NCBI GenBank assembly: GCA_038116745.1
Contig: JAYODW010000003.1
Span: 1-64,000, forward strand
Origin: JAYODW01 sp038116745
GTDB lineage: Bacteria > Pseudomonadota > Gammaproteobacteria > Ga0077536
Length of the DNA: 64,000 nt
Direction: 5' to 3'
Part shown: positions 41,819-50,084 of the stretch, piece after piece
Position numbering within the stretch: position 1 is the stretch's first letter
Layout: each line of letters begins with the position of its first letter
The notes under the pieces: model-generated
Databases searched by the model: none
Told to the model about the DNA's origin: nothing
What the model saw: the letters and a program-made list of their open reading frames with translations, nothing else
Position numbers and translations under genes: made by a program

Positions 41819-43798
41819 ATGCCCCTGATCCACGTTTCAGGCTCCGAGCATTTCGCCTTTGAAGAGCGCACACCCGAGGCGCTGCGTGCGGCAGCGTCGA
41901 AGTCACTCGATCTGCACCTGATTTCAGATGCGGATATTGACGCGGTTGACCCACTGACCTACGAAGTTGTCCGTCACCGGCTGGCGGCTATCACCGAGGA
42001 CATGGGCGATGCGCTGAAACGCATGTCCGGCTCGGTGGTGGTGACCGACTGCAACGACTTCAGTGCGGCGATCGCTGATGAAACCGGCGACCTGATCCTT
42101 GTCGGCGCGTACAACACACAGCTTGCGGCCTCGCTCGATATGGCGCTCAAGTGGACCCTGGAGCACCGCAGCGCCCGCCCCGGCATCGCTCCCGGCGATA
42201 TGTTCCTGTGCAACGATCCCTGGGTCGGCGGGGGACTGCATCAGAACGACGTCAGTCTGTTCGCGCCGCTGTTCCACGAGGGCAAGCTGTTCGCCTGGAC
42301 CGGCGCGGTGTGCCACCAGGTCGACCTTGGTGGCGTGTCGCCGGGCAGCTGGTCGGTATCCGGGCGCGACGTGTTCTGGGAATCGACACCGGTGCCGCCG
42401 GTGAAAATCATCGAGCGGGGCGAGCTGCGCACCGATATTGAGGACATGTATCTGCGCCGCTCGCGCGTGCCGAAGCTGATTGCACTCGACCTGCGCGCCA
42501 AGCTGGGCGCCAACAACGTGGCCCAGGAGCGCCTGACGGCATTGATTGCCAAATACGGCCCGACCACGGTGAAGGCAGTCATGAAGCGCATGATGCGCGA
42601 CGCTGAAAGGCGTCTGCGCGCGAAGTTGTCCAGCCTGCCGGACGGCACCTGGGGTGCGGTCGCACACCAGGACGGTGCGCGTGTCGACGACGACGGGATC
42701 TACAAGATAGTCCTCGAAATGCGCAAACAGGGTGACACCCTGACCTTCGACTTCACCGGTACCGATCCGCAGGTCGAGGGTTTCATCAACTGCACCTATG
42801 CCGGCTTGCGCGGCGGCATCATGCCAATCGTGCTGACCATGTTGTGTAACGACATACCGTGGGCGCCCGGGGGGCTGTATCGCTGTCTGCGTATCGTGAG
42901 TGAGCCGGGCACCATCAATAACTGCACCTTCCCCGCCGGGATCGGCAAAGCCTCAGTGGCATCGGCCTGGTCAACCCAGAACGCTGTCTCGGAGTGTGTA
43001 GCGAACATGCTGGTGACCCATCCGCAGCATCGCCGCGGAGCAATGTCGGTGTGCGAGGGCACCTGGGACCTGGCGCTTATCGCGGGTGTCGATCAGCGCG
43101 GCGGCCCCTTCGTCACCATGCTCTGCGATCCCATGGCTGGTGGCCTGGGCGCGCGAACCGATTCTGACGGAGTGGACACCGGGGGCCAGAGCTGTATCCC
43201 GATGGGCCGCATCGCCGATGTCGAGATCAACGAGTTCAGCTTTCCAATGCTGTACCTGTGGCGTAAGGAGGAGACCGACTCCGGCGGGCCCGGACGGTTC
43301 CGCGGGGGGCTGGGCGCCTCGAGCTGCTTTATTCCTCATGATTCGCCGATCGGGCACGTCCATCTGGTGGTGTCCGCACCCGGCAAGGCCGTACCGCTGG
43401 CCCACGGGCTGTGCGGCGGCTACCCGGCCAGCAACAGCTACGACGTCCTGATCCGGGCGGGCGATGTGCACAGACAGTTCGCCGCTGGCCGTATTCCCGC
43501 CACCCTCGACGACATCGTCGGCGAGCACGATGTCCTGCCCGCCCATGCGGAGACGGACCTTGCCGTTAACGACGTGTACTACACCCACTGGCAGGGCGGT
43601 GGGGGATACGGTGACCCGCTGCGCCGCGACCCGGCGCAGGTTGCCGTTGATGTCGCCAGTCTGCGGGTGTCTGCCGCTGCTGCCGATACCATCTACGGCG
43701 TGGTGCTTGACGCAGATGGCCATGTCGATACCGCGGCAACCGCGCAGCGGCGCGACGCTCTGCGTAAAAGCCGCGCCTTTGCAACCGATGACAGCTGA
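41819..43798 (+). CDS. Hydantoinase/oxoprolinase subunit B-like protein (HyuB)
   Basis: A 659-aa partner of HyuA. 'DPLTYEVVRHRLAAITEDMGDALKRMSGS', 'GDMFLCNDPWVGGGLHQNDVSLFAP' and 'CEGTWDLALIAGVDQRGGPFVTMLCD' match the family, as does the end 'HWQGGGGYGDPLRRDP'. ATG 41819 is preceded by GAGGAGGACCC. It begins 11 nt after HyuA and its stop overlaps the region just ahead of the small zinc-type gene. Confidence 0.88.
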   Translation: MPLIHVSGSEHFAFEERTPEALRAAASKSLDLHLISDADIDAVDPLTYEVVRHRLAAITEDMGDALKRMSGSVVVTDCNDFSAAIADETGDLILVGAYNTQLAASLDMALKWTLEHRSARPGIAPGDMFLCNDPWVGGGLHQNDVSLFAPLFHEGKLFAWTGAVCHQVDLGGVSPGSWSVSGRDVFWESTPVPPVKIIERGELRTDIEDMYLRRSRVPKLIALDLRAKLGANNVAQERLTALIAKYGPTTVKAVMKRMMRDAERRLRAKLSSLPDGTWGAVAHQDGARVDDDGIYKIVLEMRKQGDTLTFDFTGTDPQVEGFINCTYAGLRGGIMPIVLTMLCNDIPWAPGGLYRCLRIVSEPGTINNCTFPAGIGKASVASAWSTQNAVSECVANMLVTHPQHRRGAMSVCEGTWDLALIAGVDQRGGPFVTMLCDPMAGGLGARTDSDGVDTGGQSCIPMGRIADVEINEFSFPMLYLWRKEETDSGGPGRFRGGLGASSCFIPHDSPIGHVHLVVSAPGKAVPLAHGLCGGYPASNSYDVLIRAGDVHRQFAAGRIPATLDDIVGEHDVLPAHAETDLAVNDVYYTHWQGGGGYGDPLRRDPAQVAVDVASLRVSAAAADTIYGVVLDADGHVDTAATAQRRDALRKSRAFATDDS

Positions 43799-43808
43799 GG
43801 ACGGAAAC

Positions 43809-44090
43809 GTGGAGCTAGATGACAACCTCGAACTGGCGGCAGATGGTGCTGTGCAGTGCCGTCACTGCGCAGCTGTGGTCGGAAAAGCCGGAGAGGATCC
43901 CTTGAGCGCAGCGCTGCGCCGCGAACGTCCCGCGACAGAGGCCGGACCCGGGGTGCGCGCCGCACCGCATCACTACACCAGCCGCGAAATTGTTCTGCGC
44001 CAGGCGTTCTGTCCCGGTTGCTACGCGGTTCTTGCAACGGAGATCGTGCCGCAGGATGAGCCCCGCTTCCGCGGCTGGCGCCTCGGCTGA
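43809..44090 (+). CDS. Small CxxC protein, possible carboxylase zinc subunit
   Basis: A 93-aa protein with two CxxC pairs: CRHC near residue 17 and CPGC about 50 residues later, a zinc-ribbon-like layout. Small proteins of this type follow HyuA/HyuB in acetone and acetophenone carboxylase operons. I use GTG at 43809, since GAGGACGG lies about 8 nt upstream; an ATG at 43788 overlaps the HyuB gene by 11 bp and has no ribosome site. It is 123 bp ahead of the next gene. Confidence 0.7.
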   Translation: MELDDNLELAADGAVQCRHCAAVVGKAGEDPLSAALRRERPATEAGPGVRAAPHHYTSREIVLRQAFCPGCYAVLATEIVPQDEPRFRGWRLG

Positions 44091-44212
44091 AGCTGCGCAG
44101 CTGCAACGCGATCCCCCGAATCCCACCGCTGTCAGTGCTTTCGCTCCGTTCGTTTGCTGGATGATAGTAAACTAGCGAATCAATTGGCTCAGGGACCGGG
44201 GAGGACGACACC

Positions 44213-45379
44213 ATGGGACTGTCATTCGCGCAGATCAAAGCGGCCTATGAGCGTGAGGCGGCAGCTGCGGGGCCGGTGACCCGTGCGTCCGAGATCCCGC
44301 TCGGCTATGAGCACATCACGCCCGAGTGGTTGACCGCCGTGCTGACCGCCCGCCACAGCAGCGACGTCAAGGTCACCGGTTTCCGTCTCAGCGAACCGGA
44401 CGAGGGCACTTCGAGTCGCCGCCGCATCTACCTCGAGTACAACGAGGCCGGCACCGCGGACGGGCTGCCGACCTCGGTGTTCTGTAAATCAACACACCAT
44501 CTGGAAAACCGCTTCATCATCGGCATGAACGGCGGTATCGAGGCCGAGGTCACGTTCTTCGATAAGGTCCGCGCGCGGCTGGATCTCACGGCACCGGACT
44601 GCGTTTACGCGGCGTTCGATCCGGCGTCTTTGAATTCCATCGTCATCCTGCGCGACATGGAAGGCGAGGTGACGTTCTGCAATTACGACACGCCGTTGAC
44701 CAGGGCGCTGGCAATGAGCCAGATGCGCGGGCTGGCCACGCTGCACGCCGCCTTCTACGAGAGCCCGGAGCTCGACACCACGCTGAGCGCCTGGAACACC
44801 TGGGAAGATTATTTCCACATCACTGCCAAGGAAGCCGGGTTCGAGCAGGCCTGTCAGCGTGGCTTCAGCGAGGCGGAGTCGGTCATCCCGCCGGGGCTGT
44901 TTGCGCGTGAGGCCGAGATCTGGCCGGCGACGGTGACGTCGATCGCGCTGCATTCGCGTCTGCCGCGAACGCTGGTCCACGGCGATCCGCATCTGAAGAA
45001 CTGGTACATCGCCGGGCCGGAGACCATGGGCATGAATGACTGGCAGTGTTCCTGCAAAGGGCACTTGAGCCGCGATCTGTCCTACTGCATTGCAGCGGCG
45101 CTGACCGTCGACCAGCGGCGCGAATGGGAACACGATCTGGTGTCTTACTACGTTGAACAGATGCGGGAGAAAGGCATCACCCGGCTCGATTTTGACGAGG
45201 TCTGGTTGTCCTATCGGGCGCAGATGTTCGGCGCGCTGGCCTGGTGGACCGGCACCCTGGGCCAGCCGCCTGAAGCGCCCGAGATGCAGCCACGGGATGC
45301 ATCGCTGGCCTTCATCAGGCGTATGACCCACGCCATGGACGATCTGGACTCGCTCGGAGCGCTCGCCGAGTACGCCTGA
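44213..45379 (+). CDS. Kinase-fold phosphotransferase (EcKL/APH type)
   Basis: A 388-aa protein of the aminoglycoside-phosphotransferase/DUF1679 superfamily. 'LPRTLVHGDPHLKNWYIAG' is the catalytic loop (HGD....N) and 'MNDWQCSCKGHLSRDLSY' the metal Asp region. The N-terminal lobe holds 'SVFCKSTHHLENRF'. It likely phosphorylates a hydroxyl on a small molecule or CoA ester rather than an antibiotic. It is followed by a second APH gene whose ATG overlaps its stop (TGATG). Confidence 0.8.
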   Translation: MGLSFAQIKAAYEREAAAAGPVTRASEIPLGYEHITPEWLTAVLTARHSSDVKVTGFRLSEPDEGTSSRRRIYLEYNEAGTADGLPTSVFCKSTHHLENRFIIGMNGGIEAEVTFFDKVRARLDLTAPDCVYAAFDPASLNSIVILRDMEGEVTFCNYDTPLTRALAMSQMRGLATLHAAFYESPELDTTLSAWNTWEDYFHITAKEAGFEQACQRGFSEAESVIPPGLFAREAEIWPATVTSIALHSRLPRTLVHGDPHLKNWYIAGPETMGMNDWQCSCKGHLSRDLSYCIAAALTVDQRREWEHDLVSYYVEQMREKGITRLDFDEVWLSYRAQMFGALAWWTGTLGQPPEAPEMQPRDASLAFIRRMTHAMDDLDSLGALAEYA

Positions 45380-46572
45380 TGGTGCCGGACAAGGAGCGTC
45401 CGGATGCGGCCTGGACAGCTGCGCTGCGCGCGCGTTTCCCCTGCGAGACTGAAATTGATCGGGTCCTGACGCGCAAGCTCGAACAGCGCCACGGCCCTGG
45501 CTACGAGCCGCAGTCGCTCCATGCGCTGCTCGATGGCGTGAAGGCGCTGCTCAGCGCCGAAGGCGTACGCAACTTCCGCATCGAACGGCCGCGCTGGCTG
45601 GCCGGGGGTGCGTCGAAGCTGCAGGTTGCCTTCGAGCTTTCGTGGCGGCATCCCGAACGCGGTCAGGAGACCACCCCGTTGGTGCTGCGCATGGAGCCGG
45701 CTGCATCGCTGGTCGAATCGAGTCGCCTGCGGGAGTTTCAGATCATCAAAGCCATGCGCGGCATCGTGCCGGTGCCGGAAGCCCTGTGGGTCGACCACGA
45801 GGCACATCATCTGCCCTATCCGGCCATCGTGTACGGGTTCGTGGCGGGCGTGACCAAGCCGCGCGACGCGAGCAGCCAGGCATCGGGCATGGGAACGGTC
45901 ATGGCGCCGCACTGGCGGAACACTCTGGGCCCGCAGTTCGTGTCACACCTGGCGGCGATCCATGCCGCCCCCGTGGTGCCCGGGGCGCTGCCGGCTTTCG
46001 ATGTGCCGGCTCCCGGCACGCAGTCGATCGCGCGCGCGCTGAATCACTGGGAGCGGGTGTGGGAGGAGGATGCCGACGAGGACGTGCCGCTGATGCGCCT
46101 CGCCTGCGCCTGGCTGCGTGCGCACCAGCCGCCCTGCGCAGCGCCGTGTATTGTTCACGGCGACTATCGGGTCGGGAATTTCCTGTTTACCGAGGACGAC
46201 GGGCGGATCACGGCAATCCTCGACTGGGAAATGGCGCGGATCGGCGATCCGCATTTCGATCTCGCCTGGGCAGCACATCCGGCCTACGGCGGACTCGCCG
46301 AAGACGGGCGCACGCATCTGGTGGGCGGCTTCATGCCCGAGGGAGAGTTCCTGGCGCGCTGGGAAGCCGCCACCGGTCGCGTCGTCGACCAGGCGGTGCT
46401 GCATTACTACAAGGTATTCCGCAGCTGGTTGCAGGGGGTGATCGCGCTCGGCACGGGATGGCGCGTGGCGCGCTACGGCCGTACGCACCAGGATGCGCTG
46501 GTGGCGTGGATCGTGGGGATCGGTCCGCGCCTGCTGGCCGATCTTGCCGTGCTGCTCGAGAAGGAGGCATGA
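45379..46572 (+). CDS. APH-family phosphotransferase, first of two with a companion
   Basis: A 397-aa APH/choline-kinase-type protein. The catalytic loop is 'CIVHGDYRVGNFLF' (H260, D262, N267) and the metal site 'ILDWEMARIGDPHFDLAW' (D282), typical of the ACAD10-like group found beside acyl-CoA genes. The N-terminal lobe has 'WLAGGASKLQVAFEL'. Its companion gene starts 2 nt after the stop. A similar pair lies at 49572-51244. A role in phosphorylating hydroxyacyl-CoA is inferred from LvaA. Confidence 0.84.
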   Translation: MVPDKERPDAAWTAALRARFPCETEIDRVLTRKLEQRHGPGYEPQSLHALLDGVKALLSAEGVRNFRIERPRWLAGGASKLQVAFELSWRHPERGQETTPLVLRMEPAASLVESSRLREFQIIKAMRGIVPVPEALWVDHEAHHLPYPAIVYGFVAGVTKPRDASSQASGMGTVMAPHWRNTLGPQFVSHLAAIHAAPVVPGALPAFDVPAPGTQSIARALNHWERVWEEDADEDVPLMRLACAWLRAHQPPCAAPCIVHGDYRVGNFLFTEDDGRITAILDWEMARIGDPHFDLAWAAHPAYGGLAEDGRTHLVGGFMPEGEFLARWEAATGRVVDQAVLHYYKVFRSWLQGVIALGTGWRVARYGRTHQDALVAWIVGIGPRLLADLAVLLEKEA

Positions 46573-46573
46573 C

Positions 46574-47116
46574 ATGCAGTTGAGAACAGATCTGGCCCTG
46601 CACGCGGCGCTGCGTTCCCTGCAGCAGGTCGTGCTCCCGGCCGTCGACCCGGAAAACGGGCCCGCGCAGGAGCAGCTGCAGGTTGCGATCGGGCTCCTGG
46701 CATTGCTGGCGGCACGCCTGCCGCTGGAGTTCACCTTTGACTGTGATGAGCTCGAGCGCCTCGCCTGCTTCGCCGCCGAGCTGCTGGAACTGTCACCGGA
46801 CAGCGCCGCGGGCGTGCAGATGGCGCAGGCGCTGGCGCAGGGACAGCGCGTCCTGGCGTCAGCGCGCGTCAGTCCTGCGGATCTGCAGGCCGAGGTCAAA
46901 GGCCTGCGCGAGATGACGGGCCGCTTTATCAGTGAGGCCTACGCCGCGGCGGACGATGTCCGACGCGATGCGCTCAGCGCTCTGGTGCTCGCGCACCAGA
47001 ACGAGCAGCTGACCCGCGAACGCGCCTGGCTGCTGCCGCAGGGCTGGGAGCCGGAGCCAGAGGCGTTGCCGGCGCTGGAAGCCCTGCTGGCCGAACGAAA
47101 GCCGGCGGCCGACTGA
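46574..47116 (+). CDS. Helical companion protein of the APH kinase, unknown
   Basis: A 180-aa, mostly alpha-helical protein, rich in Leu, Ala and Glu. It ends 'RERAWLLPQGWEPEPEALP', matching the ending 'RERAWHHASHLDPDPDSLP' of the protein at 49572-50084, so the two look homologous although most of the rest is diverged. Each lies directly after an APH gene. The start follows AAGGAGGCATGAC. Confidence 0.7.
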   Translation: MQLRTDLALHAALRSLQQVVLPAVDPENGPAQEQLQVAIGLLALLAARLPLEFTFDCDELERLACFAAELLELSPDSAAGVQMAQALAQGQRVLASARVSPADLQAEVKGLREMTGRFISEAYAAADDVRRDALSALVLAHQNEQLTRERAWLLPQGWEPEPEALPALEALLAERKPAAD

Positions 47117-47141
47117 GCAGGGCTTCGGTCCGCGGCGGGAC

Positions 47142-47414
47142 TCAGGGGGCGCCGGTCAGGAGGACGCCGGCAATCAGGATCAGCGCGACCGCTGCGACCC
47201 AGGTTTCGGTGACCCTGCGCCAGGGCATGGCGCCGGAGCGCAGCTCCATGAACCACAGAAATACCAGGCGCACTTTGAACGCGGCGATGAGCACGATGCC
47301 GATGCTCGCGAACCGCCCGCCGCCGACGCCTTCCGCCAGGGCAAACACGGTCAGGGTGGCCGCGACCAGCGCAAGCCAGGCCAAGGTCATGGGGTGGCGC
47401 GATAGCGGCGTCAT
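47142..47414 (-). CDS. Cytochrome oxidase subunit IV-like membrane protein (NorF-type)
   Basis: A 90-aa protein with three hydrophobic helices. 'LAWLALVAATLTVFALAEG', 'GIVLIAAFKVRLVFLWFMELR' and 'WVAAVALILIAGVLL' match the prokaryotic COX4 family (CyoD/NorF), including the 'K.R.V...FM.L' segment. The ATG overlaps the stop of the subunit III-like gene by 4 bp. The longer frame to 47456 is not needed. Confidence 0.75.
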   Translation of the reverse strand: MTPLSRHPMTLAWLALVAATLTVFALAEGVGGGRFASIGIVLIAAFKVRLVFLWFMELRSGAMPWRRVTETWVAAVALILIAGVLLTGAP

Positions 47415-47986
47415 GCGGCGCCGAGCAGGTAAATCATCGGGAAGATCATGATCCACAGCAGATCGACCATGTGCCAGTAGCAGCCGCCGGATTCGATCCA
47501 GATCAGGAAGCGCGCGTCCAGGGGATCGCGGCGCGCTTTATGCAGACACACGCCGAGCACCACCATGCCGACCAGGAAATGCACGAAATGCAGTCCGGTC
47601 AGCGCCCAGTAAAACATGAAGAAATCGTTGTGGACCATGGTCAGTCCGGCGCGGATCTTGTCGGCGTATTCGATGGCTTTGGTCACGGCGAAGCCGCCAC
47701 CGACCAGCATGCCGAGTCCGAGGTAGCGCAGTACCTGGTCGCGCAGTCCCTCGCGCGCGGCGTGCACCGCCAGCGCTACCTGCCAGGAGCTGGTCAGCAG
47801 GATCAGCGTATTCAGTGTGCCCAGGCTCGTGTTGAGGGCCTGTCGTGAATCCTCGAAGAGCCCGGGCGCGCCGTAGCGCGCGTGCATGAAGGCGGCAAAC
47901 AGCACGGCAAAGAGCGAGATATCTGCGGTGATGAAGAACCACACGCCCTCGTCGCCCACGGCGCGAGGGCGGGTTGCCGCGACCAT
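47411..47986 (-). CDS. Cytochrome c oxidase subunit III-like protein (NorE-type)
   Basis: A 191-aa membrane protein with five hydrophobic helices. 'GVWFFITADISLFAVLFAAFM', 'LILLTSSWQVALAVHAAR', 'GLHFVHFLVGMVVLGVCLHKARR' and 'ESGGCYWHMVDLLWIMIFPMIYLL' are the COX III hallmarks. No subunit I or II is in the window, which is typical of NorE (nitric oxide reductase accessory) but also of orphan copies. Confidence 0.84.
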   Translation of the reverse strand: MVAATRPRAVGDEGVWFFITADISLFAVLFAAFMHARYGAPGLFEDSRQALNTSLGTLNTLILLTSSWQVALAVHAAREGLRDQVLRYLGLGMLVGGGFAVTKAIEYADKIRAGLTMVHNDFFMFYWALTGLHFVHFLVGMVVLGVCLHKARRDPLDARFLIWIESGGCYWHMVDLLWIMIFPMIYLLGAA

Positions 47987-48007
47987 GCCTGCCTTCGACC
48001 GGGCGGC

Positions 48008-48769
48008 TTAAGCGGAGGCGCCCGCCATGCCCGGCGTGCCGCGCGCACCGGCGCTGACGGTTTCCCCGCGTGCTTCGGCTTCCAGGCGGCTGATCGCGCC
48101 GAGTGTGTAGTAGGTCATGCCCACGATCCAGAAGAACCACAGGAAAAACTCGATCCAGAAGTTAAGCATGCCGTGACGGGCGAAGATCCCGCTGGTGAAA
48201 AACGGCATGAAGACTTCGGCGATGAAGCTGAAGCCAACCCAGATCCCGTACCAGGCGAACCACTTCGGTACCAGCGGCACCTCGCGTTCGTCGCTCAGAA
48301 ACCCGATGCCGATGGCACACATCTGCACGGTCGTCACCATGTAACCCAGATCGATGAGCAGCCAGGCCATGTCGTAGAGCATCTGCAGAATTGAGTCGTC
48401 GAGCGCCTCCGGCCGGTAGGAACCGGTCAGCCAGAACGAACAGGACACCAGGATCGGCACGACGGTGAGCCCGGCGCCCCACAGCGCAAGGGTGGACATG
48501 ACGTTGTTTTCGCGCTCGATGCCGAGTTCGATTACTTTGGCGATAGCCAGACCCCAGATGAAATAGAACACCACGAAGCTCATCGCCATGGTCATGCCGA
48601 GACGTACCATGTTGGCGCTGTCGCGGAAAAAATCTGCGACCAGCGCGGCTGAGGTATCTGCCGCGATCGGCGGAATGTTGTTGCTGAAAAGGCCCCAGAA
48701 CACGATGAAGACCATCAGGAAAACAGGTCCTGTCCAGGCGCAGGGGCGCAGATATTTGAGTCGTTCCAT
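48008..48769 (-). CDS. Six-helix membrane protein, unknown
   Basis: A 253-aa protein with six hydrophobic segments, the last pair around 'MLNFWIEFFLWFFWIVGMTYYTLGAISR'. It is rich in Trp and Phe, and has no visible family motif I recognise. It is first of a minus-strand group with the COX III- and IV-like genes (21 and -4 bp spacing), so it may be a partner of that complex or a heme-binding electron carrier. The start is 103 bp from the divergent TetR gene. Confidence 0.6.
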   Translation of the reverse strand: MERLKYLRPCAWTGPVFLMVFIVFWGLFSNNIPPIAADTSAALVADFFRDSANMVRLGMTMAMSFVVFYFIWGLAIAKVIELGIERENNVMSTLALWGAGLTVVPILVSCSFWLTGSYRPEALDDSILQMLYDMAWLLIDLGYMVTTVQMCAIGIGFLSDEREVPLVPKWFAWYGIWVGFSFIAEVFMPFFTSGIFARHGMLNFWIEFFLWFFWIVGMTYYTLGAISRLEAEARGETVSAGARGTPGMAGASA

Positions 48770-48861
48770 GGTGATTCCCCCCTCAAGGAAGCCGTTTGGA
48801 TAGACGCTGTCTGCCGCCTACGCTCTGCGCGTGGCGGGCTGCAGCGATCTGAAATTAACGC

Positions 48862-48883
48862 TTATTGAAATAATGGTCAATAA
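48862..48883. promoter_or_regulatory. Inverted repeat at the TetR gene start, likely operator
   Basis: TTATTGA and TCAATAA are a perfect 7-bp inverted repeat with an 8-nt AT-rich spacer (22 bp in all). It spans the ATG at 48873 of the TetR gene and lies 93 bp from the divergent membrane-protein gene. It is a good candidate site for autoregulation by the TetR protein. Confidence 0.5.
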
Positions 48884-49550
48884 AAAACCACCTGACTTGA
48901 CGAGTAAATATCCGGCGGATGAGGGTGTGCGGCCGCGTCGCGCCTCGCGCATGCGGCCGGCAGATCGACGACAGCAGATCCTGCGCTGTGCCCTCGCCGA
49001 AGCCGCGCGCCTGGGTCTTGAGCGCGCCCGTCCGAGCGACGTGGCGCGCGCGGCCGGGGTGGCGGTGTCAACCGTGTTTCACTACTTCCCGACGCGGGAG
49101 GAGCTTGCGCTCGGCATTGTCGAGGAGGTCGATCGCTTTCTGCTCGAGGACCTGCTCGCCGCCACGGAGGATCCCACGCGCCCGGCGCCGCAGGTGATCG
49201 AGGCGATCCTGATGGTGTTCAAAGACGCCATCGACACGCATGAAGACTACGTGCGGGTGTGGCTCGAGTGGAGCGTCAGCGTGCGCGGCGGACTGTGGCG
49301 TCGCTATCTCGTTTTCTACCGCGCAGCGCTGGACGGGATCGGCGCCATCCTCGCGCGTGGGGTCGCGCAGGGCGCGATCCGGCCGGGCACCGATCTGAAG
49401 GTCGCGGCCCGGGTCGTCGTGAGTCTGGCGCACATGGTGGCGCAGATGAGTTTTTCTGGCGCGACAGCGGACGACGTGGCCGCTACCGTGCACTCCCTGA
49501 TGAAGGCCTATCTCGAGCATGCGCCGACGGGCGTAACGTCGCCTGAATAA
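48873..49550 (+). CDS. TetR-family transcriptional regulator
   Basis: A 225-aa regulator. The N-terminal DNA-binding helix-turn-helix is 'DRRQQILRCALAEAARLGLERARPSDVARAAGVAVSTVFHYFPTREELALGIV' region (about residues 33-85), and the C-terminal ligand domain is all-helical. The start is not certain: ATG at 48873 lacks a strong ribosome site and lies inside the inverted repeat; a start further down would leave a shorter, charged tail. It is divergent from the membrane gene group. Confidence 0.84.
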   Translation: MVNKKPPDLTSKYPADEGVRPRRASRMRPADRRQQILRCALAEAARLGLERARPSDVARAAGVAVSTVFHYFPTREELALGIVEEVDRFLLEDLLAATEDPTRPAPQVIEAILMVFKDAIDTHEDYVRVWLEWSVSVRGGLWRRYLVFYRAALDGIGAILARGVAQGAIRPGTDLKVAARVVVSLAHMVAQMSFSGATADDVAATVHSLMKAYLEHAPTGVTSPE

Positions 49551-49571
49551 GTGGCGTTGCAGCGCCTGCAT

Positions 49572-50084
49572 TCAGTTTGATGGCGTAAACAGACTGCTTA
49601 CCGGCGGCAGGCTGTCCGGATCGGGATCCAGATGGCTGGCATGGTGCCAGGCCCGTTCCCGCGGTGCTGCCCGCGCAAAATGTGCCAGCACCGCATCGCG
49701 CAGACCCGGCGGGATCGGTGCAGTCGAATCATCGGCGGCAATCATGCGGTCCAGGGCCGCGGCGAGCGCGCGCTGCGCCGCGCTGACCTGATCAAAATCC
49801 GTGCGGTCAACTGCACCAGCGGATTGACAGGCCTCGTCCAGGCGGCTCTGCAGGGCCGCGTCGCCGAAGGGACGCAGCTGTGCGGCGAGCGTGAGCAGCT
49901 GATCCAGCGTGCCGAGCTCATAGCGCAGCGCATAGCGCCAGTGTTCGTCGATGATGCGTAGATGGCCGACGATGAGATTCAGCTGATCGCGGGCGAGCTG
50001 TTCGTGCGCGGGCAGCGCGCGCGCGATGACGTCAGTCAGAGCTTTCTCGATCGACTTCAGTCTGAGGCTGATATCGGGGTTCAT
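49572..50084 (-). CDS. Helical companion protein of the second APH kinase, unknown
   Basis: A 170-aa helical protein. Its ATG overlaps the stop of the APH gene by 4 bp. The C-terminal 'RERAWHHASHLDPDPDSLPP' matches the protein at 46574-47116. The N-terminus 'LRLKSIEKALTDVIARALPAHEQLARDQLNLIVGHL' has the same style as 'LRSLQQVVLPAVD' of that protein. No known domain. Confidence 0.68.
   Translation of the reverse strand: MNPDISLRLKSIEKALTDVIARALPAHEQLARDQLNLIVGHLRIIDEHWRYALRYELGTLDQLLTLAAQLRPFGDAALQSRLDEACQSAGAVDRTDFDQVSAAQRALAAALDRMIAADDSTAPIPPGLRDAVLAHFARAAPRERAWHHASHLDPDPDSLPPVSSLFTPSN

Noticed and set aside
44213..46572. Aminoglycoside resistance kinases
   Set aside because: The proteins share the kinase fold, but their context among catabolic acyl-CoA genes and the ACAD10-like motif form argue against antibiotic resistance.
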